The position numbers and the translations under genes were made by a program. DNA of 58,668 nt. Origin: Longimicrobium sp. GTDB taxonomy: Bacteria; Gemmatimonadota; Gemmatimonadetes; Longimicrobiales; Longimicrobiaceae. Where the stretch lies: the NCBI GenBank assembly GCA_036389135.1, contig DASVQP010000087.1, positions 1 to 58,668 of the forward strand. The letters run 5' to 3'. Of this stretch, positions 24,686-33,512 are shown one piece after another; the first letter of the stretch is position 1; every line of letters begins with the position of its first letter. The notes below the pieces were generated by a model. The model searched no databases and was not told the origin of the DNA. It worked only from the letters and a program-made list of their open reading frames with translations.

Positions 24686-26548
24686 CTACCGCCGCAGATA
24701 CTCGTCCACGTTCCTCGCGAGCACGTCGAGCGGCACGTTGCCGCCCAGGACCACGGTATCGTTGAACGCCTTGAGGTCGTACCTCGCCCCGAGCGCGGCC
24801 TGCGCACGCTCGCGCTGCCGGTTGATCTCGCTGTGGCCCACCTTGTAGCCGCACGCCTGTCCCGGCCACGAGCAGTAGCGATCCACCTCGCTGGCCACCT
24901 CCAGCGGGTTGGAGCCGTTCACGTCCACGAAGAACCGCACGCCCTGCTCGCGCGTCCACCCCTTGGCGTGCAGTCCGGTATCCACCACCAGGCGGCACGC
25001 CCGGAACGCGATCGACTGCAGGTACCCCAGCCGGCCGACGGGATCGCGGTCGTACGCGCCCAGCTCGTCGGCGAGCTGCTCGGCGTAGAGCGCCCAGCCC
25101 TCGGAGTACGCGTTGAACGCCAGCATCTGGCGCACCAGCGGCATGTCGTGCGTGTACTCGCCCTGCCAGATGTGGCCGGGGATCGCCTCGTGGAAGGCAA
25201 GGTCCGCCAGGCTGTACCTGCTGTGCAGGTCCGTGGTGCGGAGGTTGATCCAGAAGCGGCCGGGGATCTTGCCGTCCACCGACCCGGCGCCGCCGTACGC
25301 GGCCGGCGCGCCCGGCTCCTCCTCTGGCGGCAGGCGCTTCACCTCCATGTTCGGGTTGACGACGGTGTTGAACGCCCGCGGCATCTGCGCGCGGATCCAC
25401 GCCAGCCGCTCGTCGATGAAGCGCCTGATCTCGGCGCGTCCCGCGTCCCCCTCGGCGAACTTGTAGCGCGGATCGTTCGCCAGTGCGTTCATCCGCGCGC
25501 CCACGGTGCCCTGCGTGTAGCCGGCTTCCTTCAGGATCGTGTCCATTCGCGCATGCAGCCGCGCCAGCTCGCCGCGGCCCAGCTCGTGTACCTCGTCCGG
25601 CGACATCGTGGTGGTGGTCGACGCCTTGAGGGCCCAGCGGTAGAACTCCGCGCCGTGCGGCCGCGTCCCGATGCCCGGATCGTTCGTGGCGACGGCGCGC
25701 TGTGCCTCCAGCTCCCGGATCTGGCGGTCCAGCGCCGGCGCGATCTCCTGCGCGGCGATGCGTCGCGCGCGCCCGGCCCAGTCGCCGGGGATGTTGCGCG
25801 TCCGCCGCTCCAGCGACTCCACGAGCATCCCGCCAGCGCGCGCGCCCTGCGCGGAGAGGCGCATCTGCGGCAGCGCCTTGTCCAGCAGGAAGGCGGGCGG
25901 CACTAGGCCGACCGCGCGCGCCTCCCGCACGCGCTCCAGCTCGCCGTCCAGCTGCCGCGCGTACGACTGAAGCCGCGCGAGGTACGCCTCGGCGTCGGCG
26001 GCGTTCTCGACGGTGTGGTCGCTGTCCAGGAAGCGGGGGACGTCCAGGTACGCGCCGACGTTCTGGATGACCACGTACGGCGTGTTGCGCCAGCCGCCGA
26101 CGGTGATGTCGCCGTAGGGGAGCGCGAATCCCTCGAGCGCCGTCGTGTAGGCGCTGCGGACGACTTCCACGCTGGTCCGCACGGCGTGCGAGAGGCGGCT
26201 GGCATCGACGGCCGCGAGCTGGCCCAGGTCCGCGCGCAGCTGCTGCGCCACGCGCCGCTGCCCCGCCGGGGAGCGATCGGCCAGCCGGGCCCGGAGCTCG
26301 GCCCGCGCGCCGACATCCAGACCGAGCGAGGTCGCCGACTCCGGGAAGAGGTTCAGGAGGTCGTTGCCGATGCGGTCGAGGAGCACGATCGCGTTCCGGT
26401 CGGCGTCGGTCGCGGGGATTGCCGCGGCAGCCGGCGGCGTGCGGGCGCCGCCGCACGCGGAGACGAGCGGCAGCGCGGCGACGGATGCCAGTGCGGCCAG
26501 CATCTCCCTGCGCGTGAGGAGTCCGTAGGGGGTCGGATCGTTCGACAT
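24686..26548 (-). CDS. DUF885 metallopeptidase-like lipoprotein, Tat-type signal
   Basis: 620 residues. The start at 26548 gives a twin-arginine signal followed by a lipobox (TRREMLAALASVAALPLVSA then Cys). The mature protein is the all-helical DUF885 domain, related to M32-type carboxypeptidases: FHEAIPGH carries the HExxxGH zinc motif near residue 455, with the downstream ligand region YSEGWALYAEQLADELGAYD. Family members are probable periplasmic peptidases. It is divergent from the ArsR gene (about 187 bp between starts). Confidence 0.85.
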   Translation of the reverse strand: MSNDPTPYGLLTRREMLAALASVAALPLVSACGGARTPPAAAAIPATDADRNAIVLLDRIGNDLLNLFPESATSLGLDVGARAELRARLADRSPAGQRRVAQQLRADLGQLAAVDASRLSHAVRTSVEVVRSAYTTALEGFALPYGDITVGGWRNTPYVVIQNVGAYLDVPRFLDSDHTVENAADAEAYLARLQSYARQLDGELERVREARAVGLVPPAFLLDKALPQMRLSAQGARAGGMLVESLERRTRNIPGDWAGRARRIAAQEIAPALDRQIRELEAQRAVATNDPGIGTRPHGAEFYRWALKASTTTTMSPDEVHELGRGELARLHARMDTILKEAGYTQGTVGARMNALANDPRYKFAEGDAGRAEIRRFIDERLAWIRAQMPRAFNTVVNPNMEVKRLPPEEEPGAPAAYGGAGSVDGKIPGRFWINLRTTDLHSRYSLADLAFHEAIPGHIWQGEYTHDMPLVRQMLAFNAYSEGWALYAEQLADELGAYDRDPVGRLGYLQSIAFRACRLVVDTGLHAKGWTREQGVRFFVDVNGSNPLEVASEVDRYCSWPGQACGYKVGHSEINRQRERAQAALGARYDLKAFNDTVVLGGNVPLDVLARNVDEYLRR

Positions 26549-26699
26549 CGTCAGGGGCTCGGTTTCAGGCGTTGATGGTTGACCACAATGTGGACTCGCT
26601 CGGCCCGATGCGACAGCCTCCCGTGACAAACGCGGCCAGGTGCTCGCTGATCGGCGCCGGCGAAATTAGTCAGGCGTGTGGAATCACCATGCGAGCCGC

Positions 26700-26741
26700 T
26701 TGCGTCCCGCGCATCACGGGCTTATATACAACCATATGGTT
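26700..26741 (+). promoter_or_regulatory. Leaderless promoter and start-codon palindrome of arsR
   Basis: TTGCGT (26700-26705), a 17-bp spacer and TATATA (26723-26728) place transcription start about at the ATG (26736), which implies a leaderless mRNA. The start codon is embedded in the perfect 12-bp palindrome AACCATATGGTT (26730-26741), a good candidate for the autoregulatory ArsR site. No Shine-Dalgarno is present. Confidence 0.6.
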
Positions 26742-27086
26742 TCACATCATTCGCTCAGTGACGCGGAGACCGACCGCGTCTTTCACGCCCTCGCCGATGC
26801 GACGCGCCGGGACATCGTCGCGCGGGTGCTGGCGGGGGAGCAGGCGTCGATCTCCGCGCTCGCGGGCCGCTACGAGATGTCGTTCGCGGCGGTGCAGAAG
26901 CACGTCGCCGTCCTGGAAGGAGCGGGGCTGGTGACGAAGCAGGCGCAGGGCCGCGAGCGCATCGTCCGCGGCAACCCGGAGCGGATCGCGCGTGCGCGCG
27001 AGCTGCTCGCCCAGCTCGAGGAGTTGTGGAAGGCCCGCTTCAGCCAGATCGACGCCCTGTTCTCCGACACCCCTTCCCAGGAGTAA
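26736..27086 (+). CDS. ArsR-family regulator
   Basis: 116 residues. Winged helix with VFHALADATRRDIVARVLAG, ISALAGRYEMSFAAVQKHVA, and VLEGAGLVTKQAQGRERIVR. The metal-binding Cys residues of ArsR/SmtB are absent; this is the type linked to AHSA1 partner genes, which probably senses something other than metals. The AHSA1 gene begins 3 nt after the stop. A fragment of this gene (26880-26930) is duplicated at 31702-31752. Confidence 0.92.
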   Translation: MVSHHSLSDAETDRVFHALADATRRDIVARVLAGEQASISALAGRYEMSFAAVQKHVAVLEGAGLVTKQAQGRERIVRGNPERIARARELLAQLEELWKARFSQIDALFSDTPSQE

Positions 27087-27089
27087 CCC

Positions 27090-27599
27090 ATGCCCGTCAC
27101 CTCCGTCTCCTCCGACGCGAACGCCCTCACCCTCACCGTCATCGGCGACTATCCCGTGCCGGTAGAGCGCCTCTGGGCGGCCTACGCGGACCCGCGGCAG
27201 CTGGAACGGTTCTGGGGGCCGGAGACGTGGCCCGCCACCTTTACCCGGCACGACATGGAGGTCGGCGGCCGCTCCGAGTACTACATGACGGGGCCGGATG
27301 GGAGCACTCCGCGCGGCTGGTGGCGCTTCGTCGCGGTGGAGCCGGTGCGCCGCATCGAGCTCGAAGACGGCTTCGCGCACGACGACGGCACCCCGAACGA
27401 CGCGATGCCGAGCATGCGCATGGTCTTCACCTTTGAGCCGACCGCCACCGGCTCCCGCTTCACCAGCGTCACCACCTTCCCCAGCGCAGAGGCGATGCAG
27501 CAGTTGGTGGAGATGGGGATGGAGGAGGGTCTGCGCTCGGCGCTCGGACAGCTGGACGGCGTGCTGGCCGAACCCGCCCCGACGGAGCGCGCCGTCTGA
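27090..27599 (+). CDS. AHSA1/SRPBCC protein, ArsR partner
   Basis: 169 residues. SRPBCC/AHSA1 fold: LTVIGDYPVPVERLWAAYAD, FWGPETWPATFTRHDMEVGG, then RWWRF-like strands and FTFEPTATGSRFTSVTTFPS, EAMQQLVEMGMEEGLRSALG. It is the second gene of an ArsR operon (3 nt spacing), a widespread pair whose ligand is generally unknown. Pieces of its 3-prime end recur at 31753-31789 and, as a diverged paralogue, at 33652-33842. Confidence 0.9.
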   Translation: MPVTSVSSDANALTLTVIGDYPVPVERLWAAYADPRQLERFWGPETWPATFTRHDMEVGGRSEYYMTGPDGSTPRGWWRFVAVEPVRRIELEDGFAHDDGTPNDAMPSMRMVFTFEPTATGSRFTSVTTFPSAEAMQQLVEMGMEEGLRSALGQLDGVLAEPAPTERAV

Positions 27600-28121
27600 T
27601 CGACGGCAGGCGGAAGGGCCGCGCCCGGCACGGGTTCGGCCCATGCCGCGCAGCCCGCCGGACGCCGCGAGGTGCGCGATCCGGCTGTCCCCGGCCGGAG
27701 GCGTCAACAATCCCGAAGCAAGGCTGGAGCATGGCGCGGCGTGCGCCATCGTGGAGGGCCGCGGCAGCCGCGGTCTCTTTCACCCTCCGGGAGAGCATGC
27801 CCTTTTTGCCAAGGTGTTCCCCCGCCAGGATTTCTCGATAATCAGAGTTCCACGGTCCTCACGTCTTCCCCGGCGCGCGCTCCAGAGCCGACATAATTTC
27901 CTTGCATGTGCCGCGGGCCGTGTGTAGCTTGGCATCCTGGTTCACCGTGCAGGGCATCAGGATTCACACGCCTCATCCGCCGCGCTGTTCGCGGCATTCT
28001 CGTGGACTTCCTCCCACGACCCTGAGGGCGGCCGTCCGGTCTCACCGCTACAACAGCCCATCCATCACTGAGCCTGCCTGCCCGCGGCATGCGTCCAATC
28101 ATAACGAAGGCCGAGATCATC
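27600..28121. other. Intergenic region before the amine oxidase
   Basis: About 520 bp. It begins with an imperfect hairpin (GAAGGGCCGCGCCC/GGGTTCGGCCC, 27616-27645), the counterpart of the terminator hairpins at 31796 and 33864, and it probably ends the ArsR operon. A stretch near 27830-27905 is less GC-rich and could hold the promoter of the 28122 gene. No gene is supported. Confidence 0.4.
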
Positions 28122-29918
28122 ATGCCCAAGCGACACAAACAATCGGTTCCCCACCACGCGGACCTCCTCATCGTAGGTGCCGGAATCGCGGGCCTGTACT
28201 GCGCCTGGCGATATCTGGAGAAGCACCCCGGGCACCGCGTGGTCATCGTCGAGCGGCTGAACCGGGCAGGCGGACGCCTGCAGACGGATCTGGTGGAGCT
28301 GGAGGCAACCGCTGGCAAGTCCATCGTAGTGCGCGACGAGGAGGGCGGGATGCGCTTCAACTACGACATGGCGGAGCTGATGGCGCTATTCCACAGGTTG
28401 GAACTGTGTGATCAGATCGTCCCGTTCCCCATGTCCGGCAACAACAACCGCTACCTTTTCCGCGGCCGGGGCTTCACGTACGAAGAGGCGATGGAGCGGC
28501 CCCAGCTGTGGAGCGAGCTGTTCCGCCTGGCCCCTGAGGAGCGGAATCGGCAGCCGGTGAAGCTGCTGGAGGAGGCGTATCACCGCGTGCTGCAGGCCAA
28601 CAAGGCGGAACCCCCGGAGCACCCCACACCAGAGTTCTGGCAGAAGCTGCGTATCGAGTTCACCTGGAACGGCACGCCGCTCTACCGGTGGCAGCTGTGG
28701 GGGCTGCTGCGCGACATGGGCCACAGCGAAGAGTGCTGCGTGATGCTCGCGCAAACCATGGGCTTCGAAGGGCCGTTCTGGTCCACCATGAATGCCGGTG
28801 AAGCATTCCAGCTCATGGAAGACTTTCCCCAGAATCCCACCTACTTCACCTTCGAAAAAGGCTACGGCATTCTGACCGACGCCCTGGTGCGGCGGATCGA
28901 GGCACGGAAGGGGCAGATCTTCCTGAGTACGAACGTCGACGCCCTCATGGAGCACGAGGGAGGTGGCTTCCAGGCGCAGCTTACCCTGGCCCCGGAACGC
29001 GTCGCCGCGTCTGCGACCACCCCCGGCGGCACCAGGGCCACCATCCATGCGCCGCGGATCATCCTGGCCGTGGCCCGCCGGTCACTGGAGACGCTCTTCG
29101 CGACATCCCCGGTGCTGAACCAGCGCCACAGCACGAACAAGAAGAACCAGCAGCGGGCCGACCAGCTCTGGAAAGATCTGCAGACCACCACCGAGCAGCG
29201 GCTGCTGAAGATCAACGTGTACTTCGAGCGTTCCTGGTGGCAGGAACTGGACGTCCCCGTGGCGTACGGCCCCTCGTTCACCGACCTGCCGGTGAACGCG
29301 GTCTATCCCTTCTATTCGCTGCGCGGGGTGAACGAGGACCGCGAAGCCACGGACCCTCCGTCCCCGGCTCTCCCGGCGGCATTGACCATCTACTGCGACT
29401 GGAACAACACCAACTTCTGGCAGGGGCTGCAGTCCGTGGGCGAGCTGTTTGATTCGCCGGAGCAGCGCAAGCACAACGCGGCGAAACCGCAGACGATGTT
29501 CGCCGCATCCAACGCGGTGGTGGCCGAGGCGCTGCGGCTGTTCAGCGAGCTGTACGGCACGCGTCACGTCCCGCAGCCCATCCTCACCAGCTACCGCCTG
29601 TGGGATGGGCAGAGCGACTTCGGGTATGCCGTGCACCAGTGGGGGCTGGATGCCAGGGACGACCAGGTGATCCCGCGTCTGGTTCAGCCGTTCAAGAACA
29701 TCTACACGTGCAACGAGGCGTATTCCGACATGCAGGGCTGGGTCAATGGGACGCTGCGCTCGGCCGACCTGGTGCTGCAGAAGCTGAAGATCCGCCCGCT
29801 CGTCGAGACGGAGCCGAGGTGCGTTGCGCCCTCGACGCCCCCCACCCACGGCCGCCAGCGCGCGGGCGGCCTGTGGGGCATGGCCGTGCGCCCCGCGCGC
29901 CGGGCAGCGGACTCGTAA
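28122..29918 (+). CDS. FAD-dependent amine/amino-acid oxidase
   Basis: 598 residues from ATG 28122; ATG 28089 also fits but has no ribosome site. The N-terminal Rossmann motif is LLIVGAGIAGLYCAW with the acidic residue in VVIVERLNRAGGRLQTD. The C-terminal FAD-contact segment is YTCNEAYSDMQGWVNGTLRS, ending ADLVLQKL. This is the flavin amine oxidase (MAO/L-amino-acid oxidase) architecture with a long substrate domain between. No signal peptide, so cytoplasmic. The substrate is unknown; members release aldehyde or keto acid, ammonia and H2O2. The 30065 gene follows on the same strand. Confidence 0.85.
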   Translation: MPKRHKQSVPHHADLLIVGAGIAGLYCAWRYLEKHPGHRVVIVERLNRAGGRLQTDLVELEATAGKSIVVRDEEGGMRFNYDMAELMALFHRLELCDQIVPFPMSGNNNRYLFRGRGFTYEEAMERPQLWSELFRLAPEERNRQPVKLLEEAYHRVLQANKAEPPEHPTPEFWQKLRIEFTWNGTPLYRWQLWGLLRDMGHSEECCVMLAQTMGFEGPFWSTMNAGEAFQLMEDFPQNPTYFTFEKGYGILTDALVRRIEARKGQIFLSTNVDALMEHEGGGFQAQLTLAPERVAASATTPGGTRATIHAPRIILAVARRSLETLFATSPVLNQRHSTNKKNQQRADQLWKDLQTTTEQRLLKINVYFERSWWQELDVPVAYGPSFTDLPVNAVYPFYSLRGVNEDREATDPPSPALPAALTIYCDWNNTNFWQGLQSVGELFDSPEQRKHNAAKPQTMFAASNAVVAEALRLFSELYGTRHVPQPILTSYRLWDGQSDFGYAVHQWGLDARDDQVIPRLVQPFKNIYTCNEAYSDMQGWVNGTLRSADLVLQKLKIRPLVETEPRCVAPSTPPTHGRQRAGGLWGMAVRPARRAADS

Positions 29919-29935
29919 CACCCCACGCGCAAAAA

Positions 29936-29962
29936 CCCCGCTGCCCGGCGAGGGGCGCGGGG
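29936..29962 (+). terminator. Weak hairpin after the amine oxidase
   Basis: CCCCGC/GCGGGG stem of 6 bp with a GC-rich loop, preceded by A5 and followed by CCTT. It could attenuate read-through into the 30065 gene rather than end transcription. Confidence 0.35.
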
Positions 29963-30064
29963 CCTTCCCCGTCGCGCTACGCGCCGGCGTACCGCTTCGG
30001 CCTCGCCCCGACCGCCACACCCTGGTCGGCCCTCGTTCCTCCCTCATTGCAAAGGAAAACCACC

Positions 30065-31171
30065 ATGGCCAGCGACGAGCAACCCGACCGCAGGACCCGC
30101 CAGTTTGCTGAGGCCGTCACGCCGCAGCCCATGCCGCTGGAAATGCTGAGCAATCGCGGTGCGCCGCCGCCGCCAAACCTGGGGCCGCTCGAACAACTGT
30201 TGGGAGTCTGGACCGCACGGGGCACGGGGTGGAACATGATCGCACTGCCATTTCAAAAGGCTCCCGCGGCTCCCGCGGGATTCAAGTTCCGGTTGCTGAT
30301 GAACCAGTACGATGAAGATCTTCGCTTCACTTTCGTCGACGACGACGTTCCCAACCGAGGGCTGAAAAGACCCGGCAGCCCCGACTCTGACCAGTTCATC
30401 GCCACACTCGATTACCAGCAGAAGATCGCCCAGGTCTTTGCGGAAGACCGGCCTGACAGCGGGGGCCTCGCGGGCAAGCCTGGACTGCCGATCCATCACG
30501 AACCCGGATTGTGGCTGTACGAGAAGAATCGCAGGGCCAGGGAGGATCAGATCAAGGGTGACGTAGTATCGGAAGTGGAGCTCGACGTCGCGCGGCTTGC
30601 TTCAATCCCGCACGGAAACTCCGTTCTTGCCCTCGGCAGCTCAGGGCGTCACAAGGGAATGCCGCCGATCCCGCCCGTGAGTGGATTGCCATCGGGTCGC
30701 TTCGAGGACGTCCTTTCTCCAGACTACGACTTCAAGACCGACCCGTATCTCGAGCCGTACAAGCACTACATCGACCATCCGTTCATGGGAAATGTCACGG
30801 TGCCCGGATTTCCCGGATTCAGCCCGGCCGACATGAACGAGATTCTCCGTTTCGCGAACAAGGGCGTGAACATCGTCAGGACCACGACGTTGACCGTGGA
30901 CACCGATGTGAAGAGCGGCGGGATTTCGAATATCCCCTTCTCGGTTCGAGAAGCGGAGCCGGTCAGCATGAAGTCGACGTTCTGGATTCAGGAGCTCAAA
31001 GAGAAGGATGCCCACGGGAAGCCAAGGCTGCGGCTGCAATACTCGCAGGTGGTCATGCTGCACTTCTTCCGTCCCCGCGAGGATGAACTCCCGGGCCGGG
31101 TCTCCTGGCCGCATATCAGCATCGCCACCCTGGAGAAGATGCCGGCGGACTATCAACTCATGCAGGCATAA
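30065..31171 (+). CDS. Heme-binding/nitrobindin-like beta-barrel family protein
   Basis: 368 residues from ATG 30065. It opens with LGPLEQLLGVWTARGTGWNM, like the Gly-Trp entry of nitrobindin/THAP4-type barrels. It continues FIATLDYQQKIAQVFAED, then HEPGLWLYEKNR, IPHGNSVLALGSS, and ISNIPFSVREAEPVSMKSTF followed by WIQEL and RLQYSQVVMLHFF. I recall this family being annotated as heme-binding in other bacteria, but I cannot verify that and see no classical heme ligand. It follows the flavin amine oxidase by 146 bp and is probably its functional partner. No signal peptide. Confidence 0.65.
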   Translation: MASDEQPDRRTRQFAEAVTPQPMPLEMLSNRGAPPPPNLGPLEQLLGVWTARGTGWNMIALPFQKAPAAPAGFKFRLLMNQYDEDLRFTFVDDDVPNRGLKRPGSPDSDQFIATLDYQQKIAQVFAEDRPDSGGLAGKPGLPIHHEPGLWLYEKNRRAREDQIKGDVVSEVELDVARLASIPHGNSVLALGSSGRHKGMPPIPPVSGLPSGRFEDVLSPDYDFKTDPYLEPYKHYIDHPFMGNVTVPGFPGFSPADMNEILRFANKGVNIVRTTTLTVDTDVKSGGISNIPFSVREAEPVSMKSTFWIQELKEKDAHGKPRLRLQYSQVVMLHFFRPREDELPGRVSWPHISIATLEKMPADYQLMQA

Positions 31172-31224
31172 TCCGGGTCCACTTGGGTCCGCGGTGCCGT
31201 CTCTTGCATTGCCGGCGCCCGTGG

Positions 31225-31261
31225 CGCAGCAGCCGTGGCAAGCTTCACCACGGCTGCTGCG
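31225..31261 (+). terminator. Strong hairpin terminator
   Basis: 14-bp perfect stem CGCAGCAGCCGTGG/CCACGGCTGCTGCG with a 9-nt loop, followed by CTTGTGCC. It ends the amine oxidase unit. Confidence 0.85.
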
Positions 31262-31448
31262 CTTGTGCCTCAGTCAGGCTGCGCCGGCGTGCTACCTCGG
31301 CCGCGCCGCACTTGTTGATCGTCACGCACACCAGCTCGCCCTTGGGATCGCGCACCTTCCCCAGGCTCGCGAGCACCACAAAGGACAGAGATCTCGTCAT
31401 GATCTACGAGACGCTTCCGAGGCCGTAGCAAAGCGGATGAATGAGCGG
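31262..31448. other. Gene-remnant region, unidentified piece
   Basis: On the minus strand positions about 31290-31375 read SLGKVRDPKGELVCVTINKC then GAAEVARR, which looks like a real protein end but is not part of a gene with a start. It is directly followed (leftward of the mosaic) by the UvrA-derived fragment. I cannot name it. Confidence 0.3.
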
Positions 31449-31789
31449 GCGAGGTGGAGGCCGGTGGTGGGCTCGTCGAGAACGTAGATGCCGCCCTTGC
31501 CGCCCATGTGGGTGGCGAGCTTGAGCCGCTGCCGCTCGCCCGCCGGAGAGGGTGGTGAGCGGTTGGCCGAGCGAGAGGTAGCCGAGCCCCACGTCCGCCA
31601 TGCGGGAGAGGATCGCGTGGGCGGCCGGGGTTCTTGGCAGGTCGGAGCCAAAGAACTCCCTCGCCTCGGCGACTGACATGGCGAGCACCTGATTGAAGTT
31701 CTCGTTCGCGGCGGTGCAGAAGCACGTCGCTGTACTGGAAGGAGCGGGGCTGAGATGGGGATGGAGGAGGGTCTGCGCTCGGCGCTCGG
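31449..31789. pseudogene. Mosaic of three duplicated gene fragments (uvrA-like, arsR, AHSA1)
   Basis: Three pieces are joined head to tail. 31449-31693 is about 95% identical by eye to 37454-37697 inside the UvrA paralogue (minus-strand coding), with a one-base insertion (CGCCCGCCGG for CGCCGCCGG) that breaks its frame. 31702-31752 matches arsR 26880-26930 with two differences. 31753-31789 is identical to AHSA1 27511-27547, joined to the arsR piece with no spacer. A terminator hairpin follows. None of the pieces can make a functional protein. Confidence 0.85.
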
Positions 31790-31795
31790 CAACAG

Positions 31796-31829
31796 AAAGG
31801 GCCGAGCCCCCGGATGGGCTCGGCCCTTT
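31796..31829. terminator. Hairpin terminator, family C (copy 1)
   Basis: Perfect 14-bp stem AAAGGGCCGAGCCC/GGGCTCGGCCCTTT, loop CCGGAT, flanked by A- and T-runs and so usable in both directions. Related hairpins are at 32281-32315, 33864-33901 and, weaker, 27616-27645. Confidence 0.9.
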
Positions 31830-31924
31830 TCCCACCTCATCCTCTGCCGCGCCGCTTGCGTGACGTGCAGCGCCCCCGCCATGTGCTCGCCGGAAGGAGC
31901 AACTCCACTCGTACGCCCTCCAGG

Positions 31925-32134
31925 TCATCCATTGCAGGCGCAGCCGCGCCCTTTCGTGCAAGTCGAGCTCTTGCTGATGCAGGAGTCGCCGCACGCCTTC
32001 CCCTGCTTGCACACCCTGCAGCACCCGGAGGAGCTGGTGGGCCCGTCCCCGCCCGCGCAGGCCGTTGCGAGCGGGGCGCCGCTGGTGAGCAGGATCGTGG
32101 CGAGCAGCGGGATGACGCGGATTCGTCTGCGCAT
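31925..32134 (-). CDS. Small Cys-rich lipoprotein
   Basis: 69 residues from ATG 32134, with AGGAG 5 nt upstream. Signal RVIPLLATILLTSGAPLATA then Cys. The mature protein is dominated by cysteines: GCCRVCKQGKACGDSCISKS then STCTKGRGCACNG, eight Cys in about 30 residues. This C-C-x2-C / C-x3-C / C-x-C pattern is a recurring family of small exported proteins in many bacteria. Disulfide-bonded structure or metal binding are the plausible roles; neither is shown. A decayed copy of its 3-prime end lies at 34782-34893. Confidence 0.8.
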   Translation of the reverse strand: MRRRIRVIPLLATILLTSGAPLATACAGGDGPTSSSGCCRVCKQGKACGDSCISKSSTCTKGRGCACNG

Positions 32135-32280
32135 TGTGACTCCTGGATTATCGGATGTCGGATTGGACCCTGCAGTAGAGCCTTGGTCGGCCGCGGCAAA
32201 GCCGTTTCCCGGCATCCGCCGTGCTGGCAGGGCACGCTCCTTTCGAGGCGGAGCACGCCGACTGACCCGCCCGGCAACGG

Positions 32281-32315
32281 AAAGGGCCGAGCCCCGGGAG
32301 GGGGTTCGGCCCTTT
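32281..32315. terminator. Hairpin terminator, family C (copy 2)
   Basis: AAAGGGCCGA then CCCC pairs with GGGG then TCGGCCCTTT (one mismatch), flanked by T-rich sequence. It lies just after the stop of the 32337 gene (minus strand) and probably terminates it. Confidence 0.85.
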
Positions 32316-32336
32316 CTCTCATTTCAGCAGCCCGGC

Positions 32337-33458
32337 TCACGTTGCGGCGTAGCGTATCGCAGAATTCAGATCGGCCCAGAGGTCCTCCGCATCCTCGATC
32401 CCCACGCTGAGCCGCAGGAGCGAAGGCGGAAGGTGTCCCTGCCCCGGGATCGCGGCTCGTCGCTCCATGGTCGACTCCACCGCCCCGAGACTCGTCGCAT
32501 GGCGGATGAGCCTGACGCGCTGGCAGACGGCATCGGCAAACTCGGCCCCGCCATCCACGTCGAACGCGATGATGGTCCCAAACCCCTTGAGCACGCGCCT
32601 GGCGGTCGCATGCGTCGGATGGGACGGCAGGCCCGGGTACCGCACACGCGCAACCAGCGGATGCGCGGCAAGCCGCTCCGCGAGCAACATGGCCGTCTGC
32701 TGCGCCCGTTGCAGGCGAATCGCGAGCGTCCTCGCGCCGCGAACGGCCAGATAAGCTTCGAGCGTTCCGGGTGTCGCGCCGTTCAGCTCGCGAGACCTCC
32801 TGAGCGCGTGCCACAACGCATCTTCCCGCGTCGTGGCGACCCCGGCCAGCAGGTCGGAGTGCCCGCCGATGAACTTGGTCGCCGACTGCAGAGACACCGT
32901 GGCACCGAGCTCCAGCGGCTGCTGATTGAGAGGCGTGGCGAAGGTATTGTCCACCGCTACGATCGCCCACGGCTTGCGCGGCGCCGCGCAGACCGCTTCC
33001 AAGTCCGCGACGGTCAGCAGCGGGTTCGAGGGCGATTCCAGCCAGATCAGGTCGGCCTCCCCGCAGGCGCGGATCCACCCGGCCGTGTCTTCCACCGCCA
33101 CGCGCTGCACCGACCAGCGCCCGCGTTCAGCGCCCGCGGCCACCAGCCCCCCGACGCCCTGGTAGCAATCATCCGGCAGCACCACGACGGCGCCCGCCGA
33201 AAGCTGGTCGAACACCGCGGCGATTGCCGCCATGCCGGAGGAAAACGCAACCGCCCTCCCGGCCTCCAGCCCGCCGATCACCTCTTCGAGCGCTTCCCAG
33301 GTCGGCGTGCCGTCATCACGCGAGTAGTCGCGCCCGCTACCGATGATGAAGTTCGACGCCGGCACCAGCGGCACGTTCAGCGGAGCGCCGGGCTCGGCCC
33401 CGCGCCCCGCCGAGACGAGCCACGATTCCGGCTTGACTCCAATTGGGTGCTTCTCCAT
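32337..33458 (-). CDS. PLP-dependent cystathionine gamma-synthase/lyase-family enzyme
   Basis: 373 residues from ATG 33458, with GAGG 5 nt upstream. Cys/Met-metabolism PLP fold: YSRDDGTPTWEALEEVIGGL, AVAFSSGMAAIAAVF, LIWLESPSNPLLTV, the Asp contact VAVDNTFATPL, and the Schiff-base Lys195 in SATKFIGGHSDLLAG. The C-terminal domain ends with the typical GHLPPSLLRLSVGIED. The family covers cystathionine synthase, cystathionine or methionine lyases, and sulfhydrylases; the choice among them is not possible here. It is bracketed by hairpins on both sides. Confidence 0.88.
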   Translation of the reverse strand: MEKHPIGVKPESWLVSAGRGAEPGAPLNVPLVPASNFIIGSGRDYSRDDGTPTWEALEEVIGGLEAGRAVAFSSGMAAIAAVFDQLSAGAVVVLPDDCYQGVGGLVAAGAERGRWSVQRVAVEDTAGWIRACGEADLIWLESPSNPLLTVADLEAVCAAPRKPWAIVAVDNTFATPLNQQPLELGATVSLQSATKFIGGHSDLLAGVATTREDALWHALRRSRELNGATPGTLEAYLAVRGARTLAIRLQRAQQTAMLLAERLAAHPLVARVRYPGLPSHPTHATARRVLKGFGTIIAFDVDGGAEFADAVCQRVRLIRHATSLGAVESTMERRAAIPGQGHLPPSLLRLSVGIEDAEDLWADLNSAIRYAAT

Positions 33459-33512
33459 TCCTTCCTCACAGACGGGACGAGCCATTGCGCGAAACCAGCG
33501 AGAAGCAAAAAG

